Positions 22,227 to 33,619 of a stretch of DNA of 64,000 bases are shown one piece after another; position 1 is the stretch's first letter; every line of letters begins with the position of its first letter. Location: NCBI GenBank assembly GCA_016647705.1, contig CM028339.1:22370803-22434802 (forward strand). The letters are read 5' to 3'. The notes under the pieces are model-generated. The model saw only the letters and a program-made list of their open reading frames with translations. It did not search any database and was not told the origin of the DNA. This DNA is from Eucommia ulmoides. Taxonomy: Eukaryota > Streptophyta > Magnoliopsida > Garryales > Eucommiaceae. The position numbers and the translations under genes were made by a program.

Positions 22227-22928
22227 AATTAATTAGGGAAAAATACATTTTAAACTCTCTAACTATTGGTACATTTTTAAGTGATCCCTCTCCGTTTGAG
22301 CGTTTTATTTTAAACCCTCTATGTATCAGCATATTTTTATCTGATCTTTCTGTCAAAAAATCTATCAAAACTAACAGAATTTTGAGGACAAAATCGTCAT
22401 TTTACATTTTTAATTATTTTTTAATATTTTTTTTCTTTGACTTCTCTCTCTCTCTTCCTCCCTTCCTCCCTTTCCATGCGCGAACCACCCCCGTAACAGG
22501 AGGTGAACAACCTCCAGTTATAGGGGTGGAAACAGGGGGTGTTCTACTCCCATAACAGGGGGTGAAACACCCCCTATAACAGGGGGCCCTGTTATAGGGG
22601 GTGTTTCACCCCACACCCATAACAGGGGTGGTTCCGACCGGCCGGGAGAAGGAGGGAGAGAGAGGAAGAGGGAAGGAGGAAGAGAGAGAGAAATGAAGAA
22701 AAATGAAATAAAAATGAAAAGAAAAAAATAATTATAGAATTAAAAATATGTAAAAAGACTATTTTAGCCCTCCGTTTTGTTAGTTTTGACAAATTTTTTT
22801 ACAGAAAAAATATTTAAAAACGCGTTGATACATAGAAGATTTAAAATGAAACGCTCAAACGGAGAGGGATCGCTTAGAAATGTGTCAATAGTTAGAGGGT
22901 TAAAAATGTACTTTTTCCCAATTAATTA
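22227..22928. mobile_element. Foldback Mutator-like MITE with 9-bp target duplication
   Basis: The element is 684 bp (22236-22919), flanked by a perfect AATTAATTA duplication at 22227-22235 and 22920-22928. Terminal inverted repeats extend about 190 bases, from GGGAAAAATACATTTTAAAC to its complement ending TACTTTTTCCC. A 9-base duplication with long TIRs is characteristic of Mutator-like elements. There is no transposase. The centre is a CCCC/GGGG-rich palindrome. The element sits within the Copia LTR, so it inserted after that LTR. Confidence 0.9.
22559..22612. repeat. 54-bp near-perfect palindrome in the MITE core
   Basis: Two perfect 26-base arms (22559-22584 and 22587-22612) flank a GG spacer. 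The left arm reads GGGGTGAAACACCCCC and continues TATAACAGGG. The same words, CATAACAGGGGGTG and GTTATAGGGGTGG, recur on both sides between 22490 and 22635, so the core looks built from repeated inverted duplications. Confidence 0.9.
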
Positions 22929-23713
22929 ATATCTTTTGATTGAGCTTGTAGTATTTTTGTGTAAAAAATCGTTTTCTATTTAATTCTGAAAATCTTGTGA
23001 AACGGTTTTTGCCTACGAATTCTGATTTATATTATATTTGTGCTTTAAATCGAGTAAAATCATATTTATATTATCACGTAGTATATCAGGATATTGATTG
23101 AGCATATATTGTATTGAAATGGTGGAAACTCTTGAAAGAAGAAACATATATTTTTCGTATTTTTGAGTGTGAGAGGATTAAATACATTAGGCCGTTGTCT
23201 AACAATGGTTTAGATTTTATTCTTAGCTTGTAAAAGAATTAGGTTTGATTATGCCTATAAAAGGATTATGTTAGTCTTTAGTCTGGTAAAAAGATAGATT
23301 TGATTCTTAACCTGCAAAAGAATTAGGTTCTTCCTGAGCCTGGTAAAAAAAAATTGTAAATGTTTGATTCTGAGTCTAGAAAAAGAATCAAGTTGGTCCT
23401 TAACTTATGAAAATGATTATAAGGGTTTAGTTCGTACCTGAGAAAAGGATTAGGGTTAGTAGATTACAAAATCTCTGCAGGAGCTTAGGGGACAGGACTT
23501 AAGAGAGAGTAGCTTTCCTAGCAGGATAAATCTGTGTTTAATTTCTCTATGACTATCTGTTTGGTTGTGCATTTAGATAAACAAGTTTTCGCTATAACTT
23601 AAGATAATAATTAGATCGGTAAATTCGGTGATTGTTTAATTAATAATTAATTTGTTTAATTTTTTTTAACTATCTAATTCACCATTTCTCTTGAGTAAAT
23701 CTGTGGGCCAAGA

Positions 23714-24062
23714 ATTGGTACCAAAGCTGATTTTAACTGAATAGGCCTAACACTCTAGCTAATACAACCACAGGGATTGCACTGAGAAAAAATGTTTCGT
23801 GTGTATCTCTTGTTTGTTCTAATAATCAATGTTCTATTAGTAAAGTTGATAAAGATAATAATAATGCGACTGCTAATAAGGTTACATATGTTTTTTGTAA
23901 AAAATAAAATAAAATTAAAGCTTTTACAAAAAATTGCAACTCTTGTTTTCAAAAAGTTCAGTACTTCCAAATTTCTTAAAAAAAAGAATTTAAATATATA
24001 TTTTGAAATTACTGAATTTTTGAATGCTATATCTGAGATAAGCACTCTTATTGATACCTCCG
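23714..24062 (+). mobile_element. Truncated Copia internal region with PBS
   Basis: TTGGTACCAAAGCTG at 23716-23730 corresponds to the initiator-Met tRNA PBS (TGGTATCAGAGC) with changes. Then come about 330 bases with a CACTCTAGCTAATACA phrase similar to the start of the Copia-A interior. No gag is recognisable and no 3' LTR follows, so the copy is truncated before the end of PUX1. A possible AATAAA signal for the minus-strand gene lies at 24063-24068. Confidence 0.65.
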
Positions 24063-24324
24063 TTTATTATTTTTTTTTTTAGGTCTGCCAAGAAATGAAG
24101 TTGGTATCCTCCTTCTTACCCAAAAACCAGTTTTTTTTTTTTTTGTTCCCAAATTTTTAGAACATATTCTTGGGAAGAGAACATAATTGTTCACAAATAT
24201 CTGTTTATATTCCAAGTTTTCTGGGAGCAGAAACACTAGACAAACGCCACCTAGGGACTGGAGATTCTGAATGGTAAAACTAGACTAGAGGTTCGTTCAC
24301 TAGTGGAGAAGAGCCAAACCGCAT

Positions 24325-26904
24325 TCACATTTTGAACCACTTAGGCTTAGCAGCCTTTTTATCGGCGGACTTTCGCTCTTGGACAGCTGCAACAGTGGGA
24401 GTTTCCATCCTGGGCTCTGATTCGGGCTGCTCGGGCTCAACCTGCTCAGCTATGATTTCCAAGTCTTTCAAAGACAATACCTCCTCTTGGAGGAAAGGAC
24501 CAGATGTGGCTCCGCCATCGTCACCTGGAGACAAAAATAACCGCAGAAAAATAATATTTCTATTGTCAAATGCTAACCAGTTAATAAAAGAAAAAAAAAA
24601 AATTACATGTCTTAATATTGGTTTCTTGATCTATAACAAAGAACAAATGTTTTGGTCGACAAAAAACCATCTAATGGTGGAAAATTCTCCAAAACCTAAT
24701 CCTACGGCAGGAAAATGTCAAGAACATTTCAAGAACATCCTCACATTCTCTCTCCTCAACTCTCACCATTCAACAGCACAGTAAAATGGTAATTTAGCAT
24801 GAAAAATAGATTAATGGGCTAATTATTATGAAAGTCTAATCCACGAAAATCATGAATAAAAGTATGAAAATTACACAAATGTTGTAGTGATGGAATGTTA
24901 TTCACCTCATCGATGAAATGCATACTAACCTTTCGGTAAGTCATATGCAAAATAGACAATTGCACCAGGAACAAAGCCAGCAGAGAAAAAATCCTGAGAC
25001 ATGTCTTTGATTTGCTTCTTAGGAGGAGTAGTATCTGAAATAGAACCAAAATATATTAAGCTTCAATTCATTGATTCACCCGTTTAATTGTCTTTAGAGG
25101 TAAACGTTTAGTATTTAAGCAAAAAATTTCTTACAAATATAAAAGGGCAGTTCGGGTCGAGCAGCCACTTTCATGAGAAGATCAACTAAGCTTTGGATTT
25201 TCTCTGACGGGTGAAATGTAGCCTCTACGGTGTGATTATCAGGGAATCGTACCCTAATCACAGCCTGCATAATGGTTTAAGATTATAAATTATATATATA
25301 GATACATTAAAGATACTTTTACTAAGATTGAAAAAAAAAATGGTATGTACTCATGGAAAGTCGTTTATCATATGAAGGATCGGAAAAGGACCTTAGTTAT
25401 CCTCGACCTGAGAGCAGCTTCTTCTGCTTCTCGAATTTTCCGTGTCTTCAAATATTTATCTGTTATGTGATAAAAAGGAAGCAAATACCAACTCTCAAAT
25501 TTATACCAATATCAGTATCACGACCTATTGAGAGTTTTTTAATTCTCTGCTGCTGTTCAACTATGTTACATGGCCATGCAGAAACATTAAAAACTGAAAA
25601 ATGAGCATATATATTTTCTCCAATGGCTGGTGGAAGAAACAACCCATTTTAGCTCACTTTAACAGAAAGAATTTACTACTAGTTGCAAGTTCAGTAAATA
25701 TCTTACTCTTAGTATATTACCTTGCTTTTTGGTAGATAAAACTCGATAGTAATCTTCAGCAGTGAACTCATAAAAGTCATCCGAATCGTCTGGGAAAAAA
25801 TGGCGGGAAAAATAAAAGCGAAAAACTTTAATAAGATATTACATAACAACTAAGAAATTAAGCATTTTCATCAACGTCTGCTATGAAGGAAGAAGATATA
25901 AAGTAATTTATTTGTACCAGTGCTGGAAACATCATTTGGTGTTTGAGCGGGCACTGATGTTTCGAATATTCGGAGATCGCGTCCATATTTTTCCTTAGCA
26001 GCTGCAAGCTTGACCTGAATAAAGGCAAGTGAAATTTTCAGTTACAATGCACAGTGCCAACAAACATTTATGATTTTCTAGTTAGCACATAAACAACAAA
26101 TGCTATTGCAACCATGAAAGTGTGGTAGTCTTCCTCTCATTGCAAGAATATAAGGTGGCGTTCAGTTAGTGTTTATGTTTTTGGTTTCTATTCCCAGTTT
26201 CTTTAGAACATAAAAGGATTTTTGGGAGGAAGAGAATATTTTGTTATTATGTAATAATTCTCTACAATAAGACTCTACAAAATTAAATGCTTAAAATTTG
26301 TTGTCATTCGCAGATTTTCAGTCAGCTAGACTTCACCTTATTTACTCCATTACACGGCCAATAGGTACTCGATAACATTCAAAATTTCAGGCACTACCAC
26401 TGTGCCAAAATAGCTTCTGGCTACCAACATTATTGGCTAATACAGTATCAAGAAACAAATACATATATGGACACATCTTTGAGCGCGCCCGCGCGCACAC
26501 ACAACTAGTAACATCGATATTGGAGCATCCAAACAGTCATACAACAGTGCCTACACAAAGTGAACAAAACCTATTAACACAAAGTTAGGGTTCTTCGCCC
26601 AGCCCAAACGCTGCCATAGTTACTCGAAGCCGAATTCACACCACAACCAGATCAAGAGACAAATCGAAACTAGATTGAAAAGCGTAGAGAAAAGGTAAAT
26701 TGCAACCATAAATCAAGTAGAAATAAAAAATTATGAACAGGATCCATATCGATCGACCTCGCAAAATTTACCAAAACTATAGAAAATTTCAATAAAATTT
26801 CGGAAGACGAAGGGATCAAGGACTACCTTCGCTGATTCTGCGGCCATCAGATGAAACGTGGTGAACCTCCTCCTCTTCAAGGCGTGGGAATAATCCAGTC
26901 TCAT
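24325..26904 (-). CDS. PUX1: Plant UBX-domain protein 1-like (CDC48 regulator), seven exons
   Basis: Exons on the minus strand: 26827-26904, 25918-26014, 25721-25789, 25392-25459, 25135-25264, 24930-25034 and 24325-24524. Joined they give 747 bases, 248 aa plus TGA; all introns are GT-AG and phases fit without forcing. Arabidopsis PUX1 is about 251 aa (from memory) and matches throughout: N-terminal HALKRRR (residues 7-13), DDSDDFYEFT near residue 60, a basic helix KTRKIREAEEAA (86-97), the UBX domain at about 105-178 (VRFPDNHTVEATF, YTTPPKKQIKD, SAGFVPGAIVYF) and C-terminal KPKWFKM. PUX1 binds the AAA-ATPase CDC48/p97 through its UBX domain and promotes hexamer disassembly in Arabidopsis. 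The loop that is FPR in many p97-binding UBX domains reads TPP here, as I recall for PUX1 itself. The start is ATG 26904-26902; an upstream in-frame ATG at 26967 would add 21 residues. The gene appears intact. Confidence 0.93.
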
Positions 26905-27014
26905 CAGCGCATAGATAAAGCAAAGCACACAAATTAGCCTTCCGACCGTCGATTCCCTCTTTTTCATTTCTCTTATACTTCCCTGGGATTTGGCGTCAAC
27001 GTGGACGGCACGTG
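26905..27014 (-). promoter_or_regulatory. PUX1 5' leader and G-box
   Basis: Upstream of the ATG is a pyrimidine-poor leader. At 27009-27014 lies CACGTG within GGCACGTGCA, a perfect G-box of the kind bound by bZIP and bHLH factors. Its distance, about 105 bases from the start codon, suits a proximal promoter element; function is inferred. Confidence 0.45.
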
Positions 27015-27077
27015 CAAGTTATATGAATTGGCTGCCGTTTGTAAACGTTTGGAATTTGTTACCGTTTGTAAACAAGA

Positions 27078-27096
27078 CCCCCCCCCCCCCCCCCCC
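27078..27096. repeat. Poly-C run of 19 bases
   Basis: Nineteen consecutive C stand in otherwise AT-rich DNA, about 175 bases upstream of the PUX1 start codon. Length may be unreliable because sequencing and assembly err in such runs. The stretch 27097-27524 is AT-rich with no supported gene; the Helitron 3' terminus (CTRR plus hairpin on the minus strand) should lie near here but I could not fix it. Confidence 0.85.
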
Positions 27097-27524
27097 GGAA
27101 AATAAAAAAGAAGGTTTCCTATAAACTGCTAGTTATCCAATGGAATCAAAAGAAATAAAAATAGATAGAATCAGTTTCCGTATTCTAAAATTGGATTCCC
27201 TAATTTATAATATGGGATTTTTTGGGATTACACTGGAAATACCTTATTTCATTTTGGCATATAATTCTCAATTTGACAATAATTTACATATTTTTTTATA
27301 AATTAATTTTATCAATTTAATCATATATCAATTTGAATAAAAATAAATAAAAACTAAAAATAAATATTCATTAAAGGAAGGAAACAAAATATTTTGTTCT
27401 CAATTTTATACTTCTATTTTGAAAAATAAATAAATTGTATTATTATGTTTTTGTTTTTAAAAATTTGGACACAAGTAAATTAGATATAATTAGGAAAACC
27501 TCATTGTGTGCATATGTTTGTTAG

Positions 27525-30500
27525 ATTGTTGAAGACTTCCTTGTCGACGATGTTCGTGACAATGGTTGGGTCAAGTATTTGAAGACCATTTATGTTCGTT
27601 ATGCGAGAAATCACACCATAAAGTTGATCATGGCTAAAAACTAGTTTCAATAGACAAAGGCATGCATGGCACAATTATTGTCCCTAGCTTTTGTTGATGG
27701 TCATTGCAAAACATATAGAAAGAAGGAATTGTCTTCTATTAAGGACGAAAGGCCATTTACTGATTGATAGTGCCAAGACAATGTGCGGTATGAAAACTTT
27801 AGATCCAATATTTGTGTTGCTTATTATTCCAGCTTGAACAATACGAGATGATAAATGTCTAATGAAAAACACGTACCATTACAAATGCATGTCTTTTGCT
27901 TGAGGTTGCGTAATAGCATAATAGGTAGGTCGATCTTCAAGCGCAAGGCATGGTTTGGTATTTTAGGAAACTTAAGACTACTAAAAAACTCAATTGGGTA
28001 TAATAGTTCTTGATCCAGTGTGGATGATGCTTTGCAAATGTTATTGACACTCATATAAGAATGTTCTTCGTCGATAAATGCAGTTATCAGTTCATTATTA
28101 ATTAAATTGACAACATCATTTGTTGGAGCTAAAATGACCCTTTCTTGAAAGTAAGATAGGTGTGTAGATTATTGGTGTAAGGAAGCATATACATCTTTCA
28201 TAATAGCATATATTGATTTCTATCATTAGTGATTGTTATGTCTTTCGGTACAACAACTCTATTGTTAGGCGATGTGTAAGTTTTGTCCCCATTTTTGAGT
28301 GACAAAACCCATGGAGCAAATTCGACAAGCTCTAGGGATACCAAACTCAAAACCAAAATCGTCATTTTTTTAGAAAATGTTCTAAAATCGAATTGATTAA
28401 TTTTATGCAAAACTAAAACTAAATTGCGAAATCGTTAAGATTTCTTAATTTTATATAAAACCAAAACTACATGAAAGCATGAATTGTTATTTTTTATATA
28501 TAAACAAAAATATAACAAAATACCAGAAGAAATTATGAAATCCTAAAATTAGCCCAATTAACCCTATAACATATATACACATACTAGAGGTAAAAATATA
28601 AATTAAAAAAATAAATAAAGTAAGGGTAATATATATAATAAAAATATATCTAAAATATCGTAATCAAAACCATTTAATCAGTTTTAAAACCATACTATTC
28701 GGTTCGGTTTGATTCAGTTACCCATTGGTTCAAGTTGAATTGTTGTCCCTAGCAAGCTCATTTGTATTGTTGTTTGAAGAATGTCCGTTTAACAATAGCA
28801 TGTTGGTGCGAAGGTACAAATTTCGCATGTTTCCCATAGGTAGGAGGTACTTAACGAAGCTTGTACAATATCTTCTTTTTCACTACTTTTTGTTTTTTTC
28901 GACTAGTCTCCTTCCAAAACAACTATTTTTCCCCCCAAAAGTTTTTTCTCACAATCTGGATCATCATGATGCAGAATGTCTTTCAATGTTTGATCAAGTG
29001 CCTCAAAAGTAGTATTTATGTGTCATAGGTACTCCATCCTAAATAATCAGATAAGTTCTCAACATTAGCTCAATAAGATTAGTGCATGGTTTAATATCAC
29101 ACATTGAAGTATCTGCAATGTGAATCAAAATATGAAACCATGAGTGTGACGTTCGACCTCTAGGAAGTAAAAATGCATCAATTTCTAAAGACTCAACAAT
29201 TAGTACAATCTTTCTAGTAGTCAGAATGCGAGCAAGAACTATTCGATAGAGGTATGTCTTGCCTATTCCACCGGTTCCATAAACAAAAAGCCACTTATGT
29301 TGTTTTCTTTACAACTCATAATACATTTATAAATCATTTGTTGGTCAACGTTAAGGCCTGTGTGAATGTGTTCAAGTTCTTTGTGCATGATTCAGTGTCG
29401 TGAGATGTTTCTTCGAGTATGAGTTTATTTATTGATAAACGGGATAATGGAAAATTAGCACGCAACATGGATGGGAAGTCAGCGAGTGTTTTACCATGTT
29501 ACAACAAGAATTGCTCTATTTCAAATAAATAGTTGTTCTTTATTTTATTGTTTGGCAATTGCAATATAGAAAATTGGAGTGCGCATCTTTGAGTATATAC
29601 ATTATCATCTGACATGATGTTCCATTTTGCTTTCCAAAATTTCTTCGGGCTACCCAAACTATAAAATATCAACATGGTGACAAATAGTTGTCATAATTGT
29701 CCTGCACTTGCCAACAGTGAAGCTTCCTTAAGTGCCTCATGTCATTTGTCATCAGAATCTAATAAACTTATTGCATTGCTCGCATGTTTGTAAATAAGGT
29801 ATAATATACTATTAATAGTGTGTATTTGTTCAAATGAGTTAGTCCACGAACAATGTTAAGAAACATTCGTAAGTAGAAGCGTTCTCTGCTTGTAGGATGA
29901 GCATAGTAGATGCGACCGACAATGTCATCAGACTTTCTTCAATCCTGTTTTTTATTAGTTCAATTCTATACCCATTGTGTAGGAAATTTGGTATAGGTAG
30001 GCCAACGTGCATCTACGTGCAAGGATTTTGAACAAAGTCATTCAGTAAATATTGTCACATCCACACCATTCTGATTGACAACATGCCGTAGGTTTTGATT
30101 TTCTCAAAAAATGACTTGTTATTGATTTGGAAGATTGAAGGATAGTCGTTCCATATTAGGCGGGTGATGATGAATGTCAAAGTCAAATATTCTCTAACAT
30201 GCCTTAATTATTAATATGTAGTGACAATCTAAGTGATGTTTTACCTCGTCAACCCTAACATGATTTCGAGAAGCCTCCAAATTAATTGTTTCTCGGGTAT
30301 TATTTTCAAATACAAGTACTTGCCTATCTGGGCCTTTAGTGACGTATTTGAAGAGATACTTCATTGTACGAGATCTGTTATATCATTTAACAATGATATG
30401 AGTTTGATATTTTGTTAGCAAATTGATATTGTACGGCACCACATTTTAATTATCTAAAACTATGCCATTCTTTTCAATCGCTCTACCATACTGAACGATT

Positions 30501-31900
30501 TCAGATAGTGCTTTGGGTATATTCCTTGTTTCATGTTTGGTAAATGCATATTTGTTGTCCCACATGGCTATGTATAATGAATTATTTTAATGCCTCATAT
30601 GCGACTTCATCATTTATTCTAGTTGGAATTTTAGCCGGTATAATTTGGTAGATATAATATGTTGTTGGCAACTTATCTTCAAGGTGTAGGAATAGCAAAA
30701 TGTGGATATGTGCTAATCTAAGCTTTCGAAATTCGATTGTGTAGATAACTGTTAAAAAATAATATTATAATTTATTATTTAGATAAAAGAGTTTTGTCAA
30801 AGAAAATAGAAATACAATATAAAAATTTGTAATTTGATTTACTTACCACCCATTGTTTGGCAATTTTTTTTTTTTTTTAAATCATTTAACATTTTATCTA
30901 GCTTTATTTTGAACACTCGATCAATAATATCCGGACGATATTCAATTTTTTGGCCAAGTATAGCTGACATGAAATGTTGAACTTTAGGCCACTTTGGGTT
31001 ACATGTGAATGTGATAAAAAGATTTGAGAAACCTAGGTGTGATAATTTTGCATCATATATCAAGGTCCTCTAGTAAATGTAGACGGTAGTATGACACGTT
31101 TTCCAATTGAAGAAACATTTGTGTCACCGCGACTTAAAGGATACATCAAACCATGGTAGAGGTTAGTTCGGAGTTTGGGTTAGTTGCGACGAATCCAACC
31201 CAAGCTTTCATCTTGAATACATATGTATGCATCAACATTGTATTATTGAAATAGGCGTCATTCCCGTAGTAAGGTTTTACCATATTCTACTCTTTGTTGG
31301 AATCATATGCATAATATTATCTTATATTGACATTTTGTCTAATTGTTGGTTTTGATTAATCTGTTATTCATTTCTTAATACATGTTCAGAATCCATCCTC
31401 CCCATAAAGAAAAAGAAAATGGTAATGCATGTCCATGAAGCTTGTGTGTAGTTCACTTATCAATCACAATCCTTCAGTATGACTATCGATAATGATGTAA
31501 CATTCTATATTTTCTATGTTAAAGTCACCAACAATAAGAGTTGCAACTTCAGAAGTTGGCGGAGTGTTATGGTAGCATGTATCAATGCTTTTGTGCGAAT
31601 TAATCATAAATTGAGCTCAGGAATATTTGCTTCATTAAGTCTATCATAAGCCATTCTAAAATTCTGCATAAGATAATTGTACTTGTCGAACATACGAACC
31701 AATCAAACAACAATCTCTGCATCTAATAGATGACATGTGTTATCCCCAACAATTGAGTGAATTCTGTTATGAACCTTTTTTGAGTGTTGTAGATATAGAG
31801 TTAGACAAACTTTGATCTTTCACCTTCAATAGGGAGTAAAGAACCAATTTGATGATGGTTTTAACCATTATTCAGAACACACGAACCGATCTTCCATTAT
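27525..31900 (-). pseudogene. Helitron replicase/helicase (Rep-PIF1), main part
   Basis: In transcription order (falling coordinates): a conserved N-terminal region about 31900-31380 with SEVATLI and GDF pieces; LFITFTCNPKWP at about 31015; RPDIIDRVFKIKLDK; a rolling-circle HUH motif as HIHILLF, with HIH at 30702-30710; PIF1-type helicase Walker A GTGGIGKT at 29255-29278; LIIWD (Walker B region) near 28990; GGKIVVLEGD near 28860; LYPIEFF and LPIMLLRN near 27950; and the C-terminal KWPFVLNRRQF, FAMTINKS and SHDQLYGVISR about 27750-27560. Rep nicks and ligates DNA for rolling-circle transposition and the helicase unwinds. Frames change repeatedly, so it cannot make the protein. An AT-rich stretch at about 28437-28690 seems to be extra sequence. 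Confidence 0.85.
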
Positions 31901-31989
31901 TGATGTTGTTATCAATGTGTCCACCGATTGAAGTTAGAGCAAAACTACAGTTATATACCCTGATTGCAGAGCAAAATCTTGTTGAGCGT

Positions 31990-32035
31990 AGTCCACCATT
32001 ATATCTTAGGAGGAGTTCTAAATATTCAGAGGGAT
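31990..32035 (-). other. Helitron frame up to the hAT insertion point
   Basis: Translation here (TSLNI, then DIMVDYAQQDF further on) continues the segment that breaks off at 39546 on the far side of the hAT element. This supports the hAT having entered a Helitron gene. Confidence 0.45.
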
Positions 32036-32043
32036 GTTTCAGT
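32036..32043. repeat. hAT target site duplication (left), GTTTCAGT
   Basis: Pairs with GTTTCGGT at 39538-39545, one difference in eight bases. Eight-base duplications are the signature of hAT integration. Confidence 0.85.
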
Positions 32044-32571
32044 CATTGTTGTGAAAGGCGCGCCTAAGACATACGAGGCAAGACGAGGTAAAGCTACCGC
32101 GCCTTGCGGTAGTAAAGCGAGGGACTTCAAACGCGCACCTTGGCAGTGAGGTGTTAAGGCGCAAGGCATTGCTGAGGTGAGCCTCTTTGAAGTGAGCATT
32201 TTTTTAAAAAAATATTTTTTATTTATTATTTTACTGAGAAGTATAGGATCAAAACCCACAATATTACTAGTTACTTATTATTTTAATGAGACAAATAGGA
32301 TCACAATCCAAAACCCTAAAATAAGATAACAATATGCCAGTTTCTAACTTTCCAACACTCTTCTCAAGTCTTTTTTCTTAAGCTCCAACCTTCTTTTCCA
32401 GGTATGTCACTTCTTCTTTTCCATCACTGGTCTTCTTCTTTAATTTTTTTGGTTCTTATTTTGTTTTATTCTCTTCATCTTCTTCTTCTTCTCTATGTCT
32501 TCTTTCAATTTTCTTTTCTTTTCTCTCTTTCTTCTTCTTTGATTATTTTTTTTTTTGCAGAAGGGGCATAA

Positions 32572-32945
32572 AATAGCCCCTAATTTTCCCCCTTCATAGC
32601 ACTTTAATTTCTTTCTTTTTTTCCTTTTATATCACAAAGTTTGCGGGAAAAAATGGGTTGTTTCGTGCAAAAATGAGCCCTTGTTTTTTGCACAGAACCA
32701 GGGGCACAAACAACCATTTTTTTTTATCTCACACAATGTAAATTATATTTATTGCATGAAGAACCCCTGTTTTGCCTCTTTCATAACACTTTTAACTCCT
32801 TTTTTTTCCCGTTTTATATCGCAAAGTTTGCACAAAATACAGGTGTTGTTTGTGCAAAAACGAGCCCTGCTTTTTGCACAGCAACAAGGGCGCAAACAAC
32901 CTCTATTTTTTCTCTCCCACAATGTAAAAAATATATATTGCATAA
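32572..32945 (+). repeat. Tandem ~187-bp duplication in the hAT 5' region
   Basis: Two copies (about 32572-32758 and 32759-32945) share the order CCCCT, then CTTTCATA, TTTTATATCRCAAAGTTTGC, GTGCAAAAAYGAGCCC, TTTTTGCACAG and GCACAAACAACC. They lie between the left terminus and the transposase start and are visibly diverged. Sequence from 32200 to 32570 is T-rich and lacks a gene. Confidence 0.75.
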
Positions 32946-33619
32946 CCAGTCCCAATTTTTTGCATATGTTGTTTTTTACCTATCCGAATTTTACAATGTA
33001 AACAACCCTTGTAAATTAACTTTTTTTGTCCATAATCTCATAAACAACCCATTTTTTAGCATGTGTTGAATTTATAATGTAAATTATATCTATTGACTTT
33101 TTTCCATAAGATAAAAAATAAATTGCAAATGTCGAGTAGTGGTAATCGAAAAGATCTGGTTTGGTAATATGCACAACCGTTGCATTCCCCAAAGTGTAAT
33201 GATTTGAAGTGTAACTTGTGTGAGAAAATAACAAAAATATGCGTATATCGATTGAAGCAACACCTTTATGGAGGCTTTTATAAATATAATCGCCTGTAAA
33301 TCATGTTTGCCTCATGTTAAAGAAGAGATAAGGGCATACATGAGTAAGAAAGAAGTAGAAAAAGAAAAAATGGATATATTGCCTAACTTCGATGATATGA
33401 TAAATTCTGAACACGTAGATGAGGATGATATAATAGAGGTTGATCAGCGAGGTAAAAGGTCAATAGTTTCTCATAGTCACAGAAAGAATAAGTCTGAAGA
33501 CTTGGAACAAAAATGACATATCAATTTATTCTTCATGCCAGATCTTGAGATTGTAGTGCAAAAATGTGCTAAGGGAAAACAAACAAAAATTGATGAGAAT
33601 GAGCATTACAAGAAATAAT

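Larger units (their letters stand above)
21139..23713 (+). repeat. 5' LTR of a truncated Copia element, interrupted by a MITE
   Basis: The LTR starts TGTTGACCCTAGATGTTTTG and ends GGGCCAAGA (family end GGGCCAACA with one change). It is followed by a PBS. The start and end match the LTRs at 36477-38824 (complement) and 61132-63283. Without the inserted foldback element (22236-22919 plus a 9-base duplication) it is about 1.9 kb. The core promoter is at 21996-22003. A short field with GTCGACTGG and GATCAACCGA motifs lies at about 21530-21650, the same relative position as larger arrays in the sister LTRs. The repeated AAAGAATTAGG/CCTGGTAAA phrases at 23220-23480 also occur in the other copies. 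Confidence 0.85.

Noticed and set aside
26731..26826. Continuation of the first PUX1 exon into VVLDPFVFRNF and beyond
   Set aside because: The family alignment ends at AESAK, a GTAGTCC donor follows, and the next exon at 26014 continues the match in phase.
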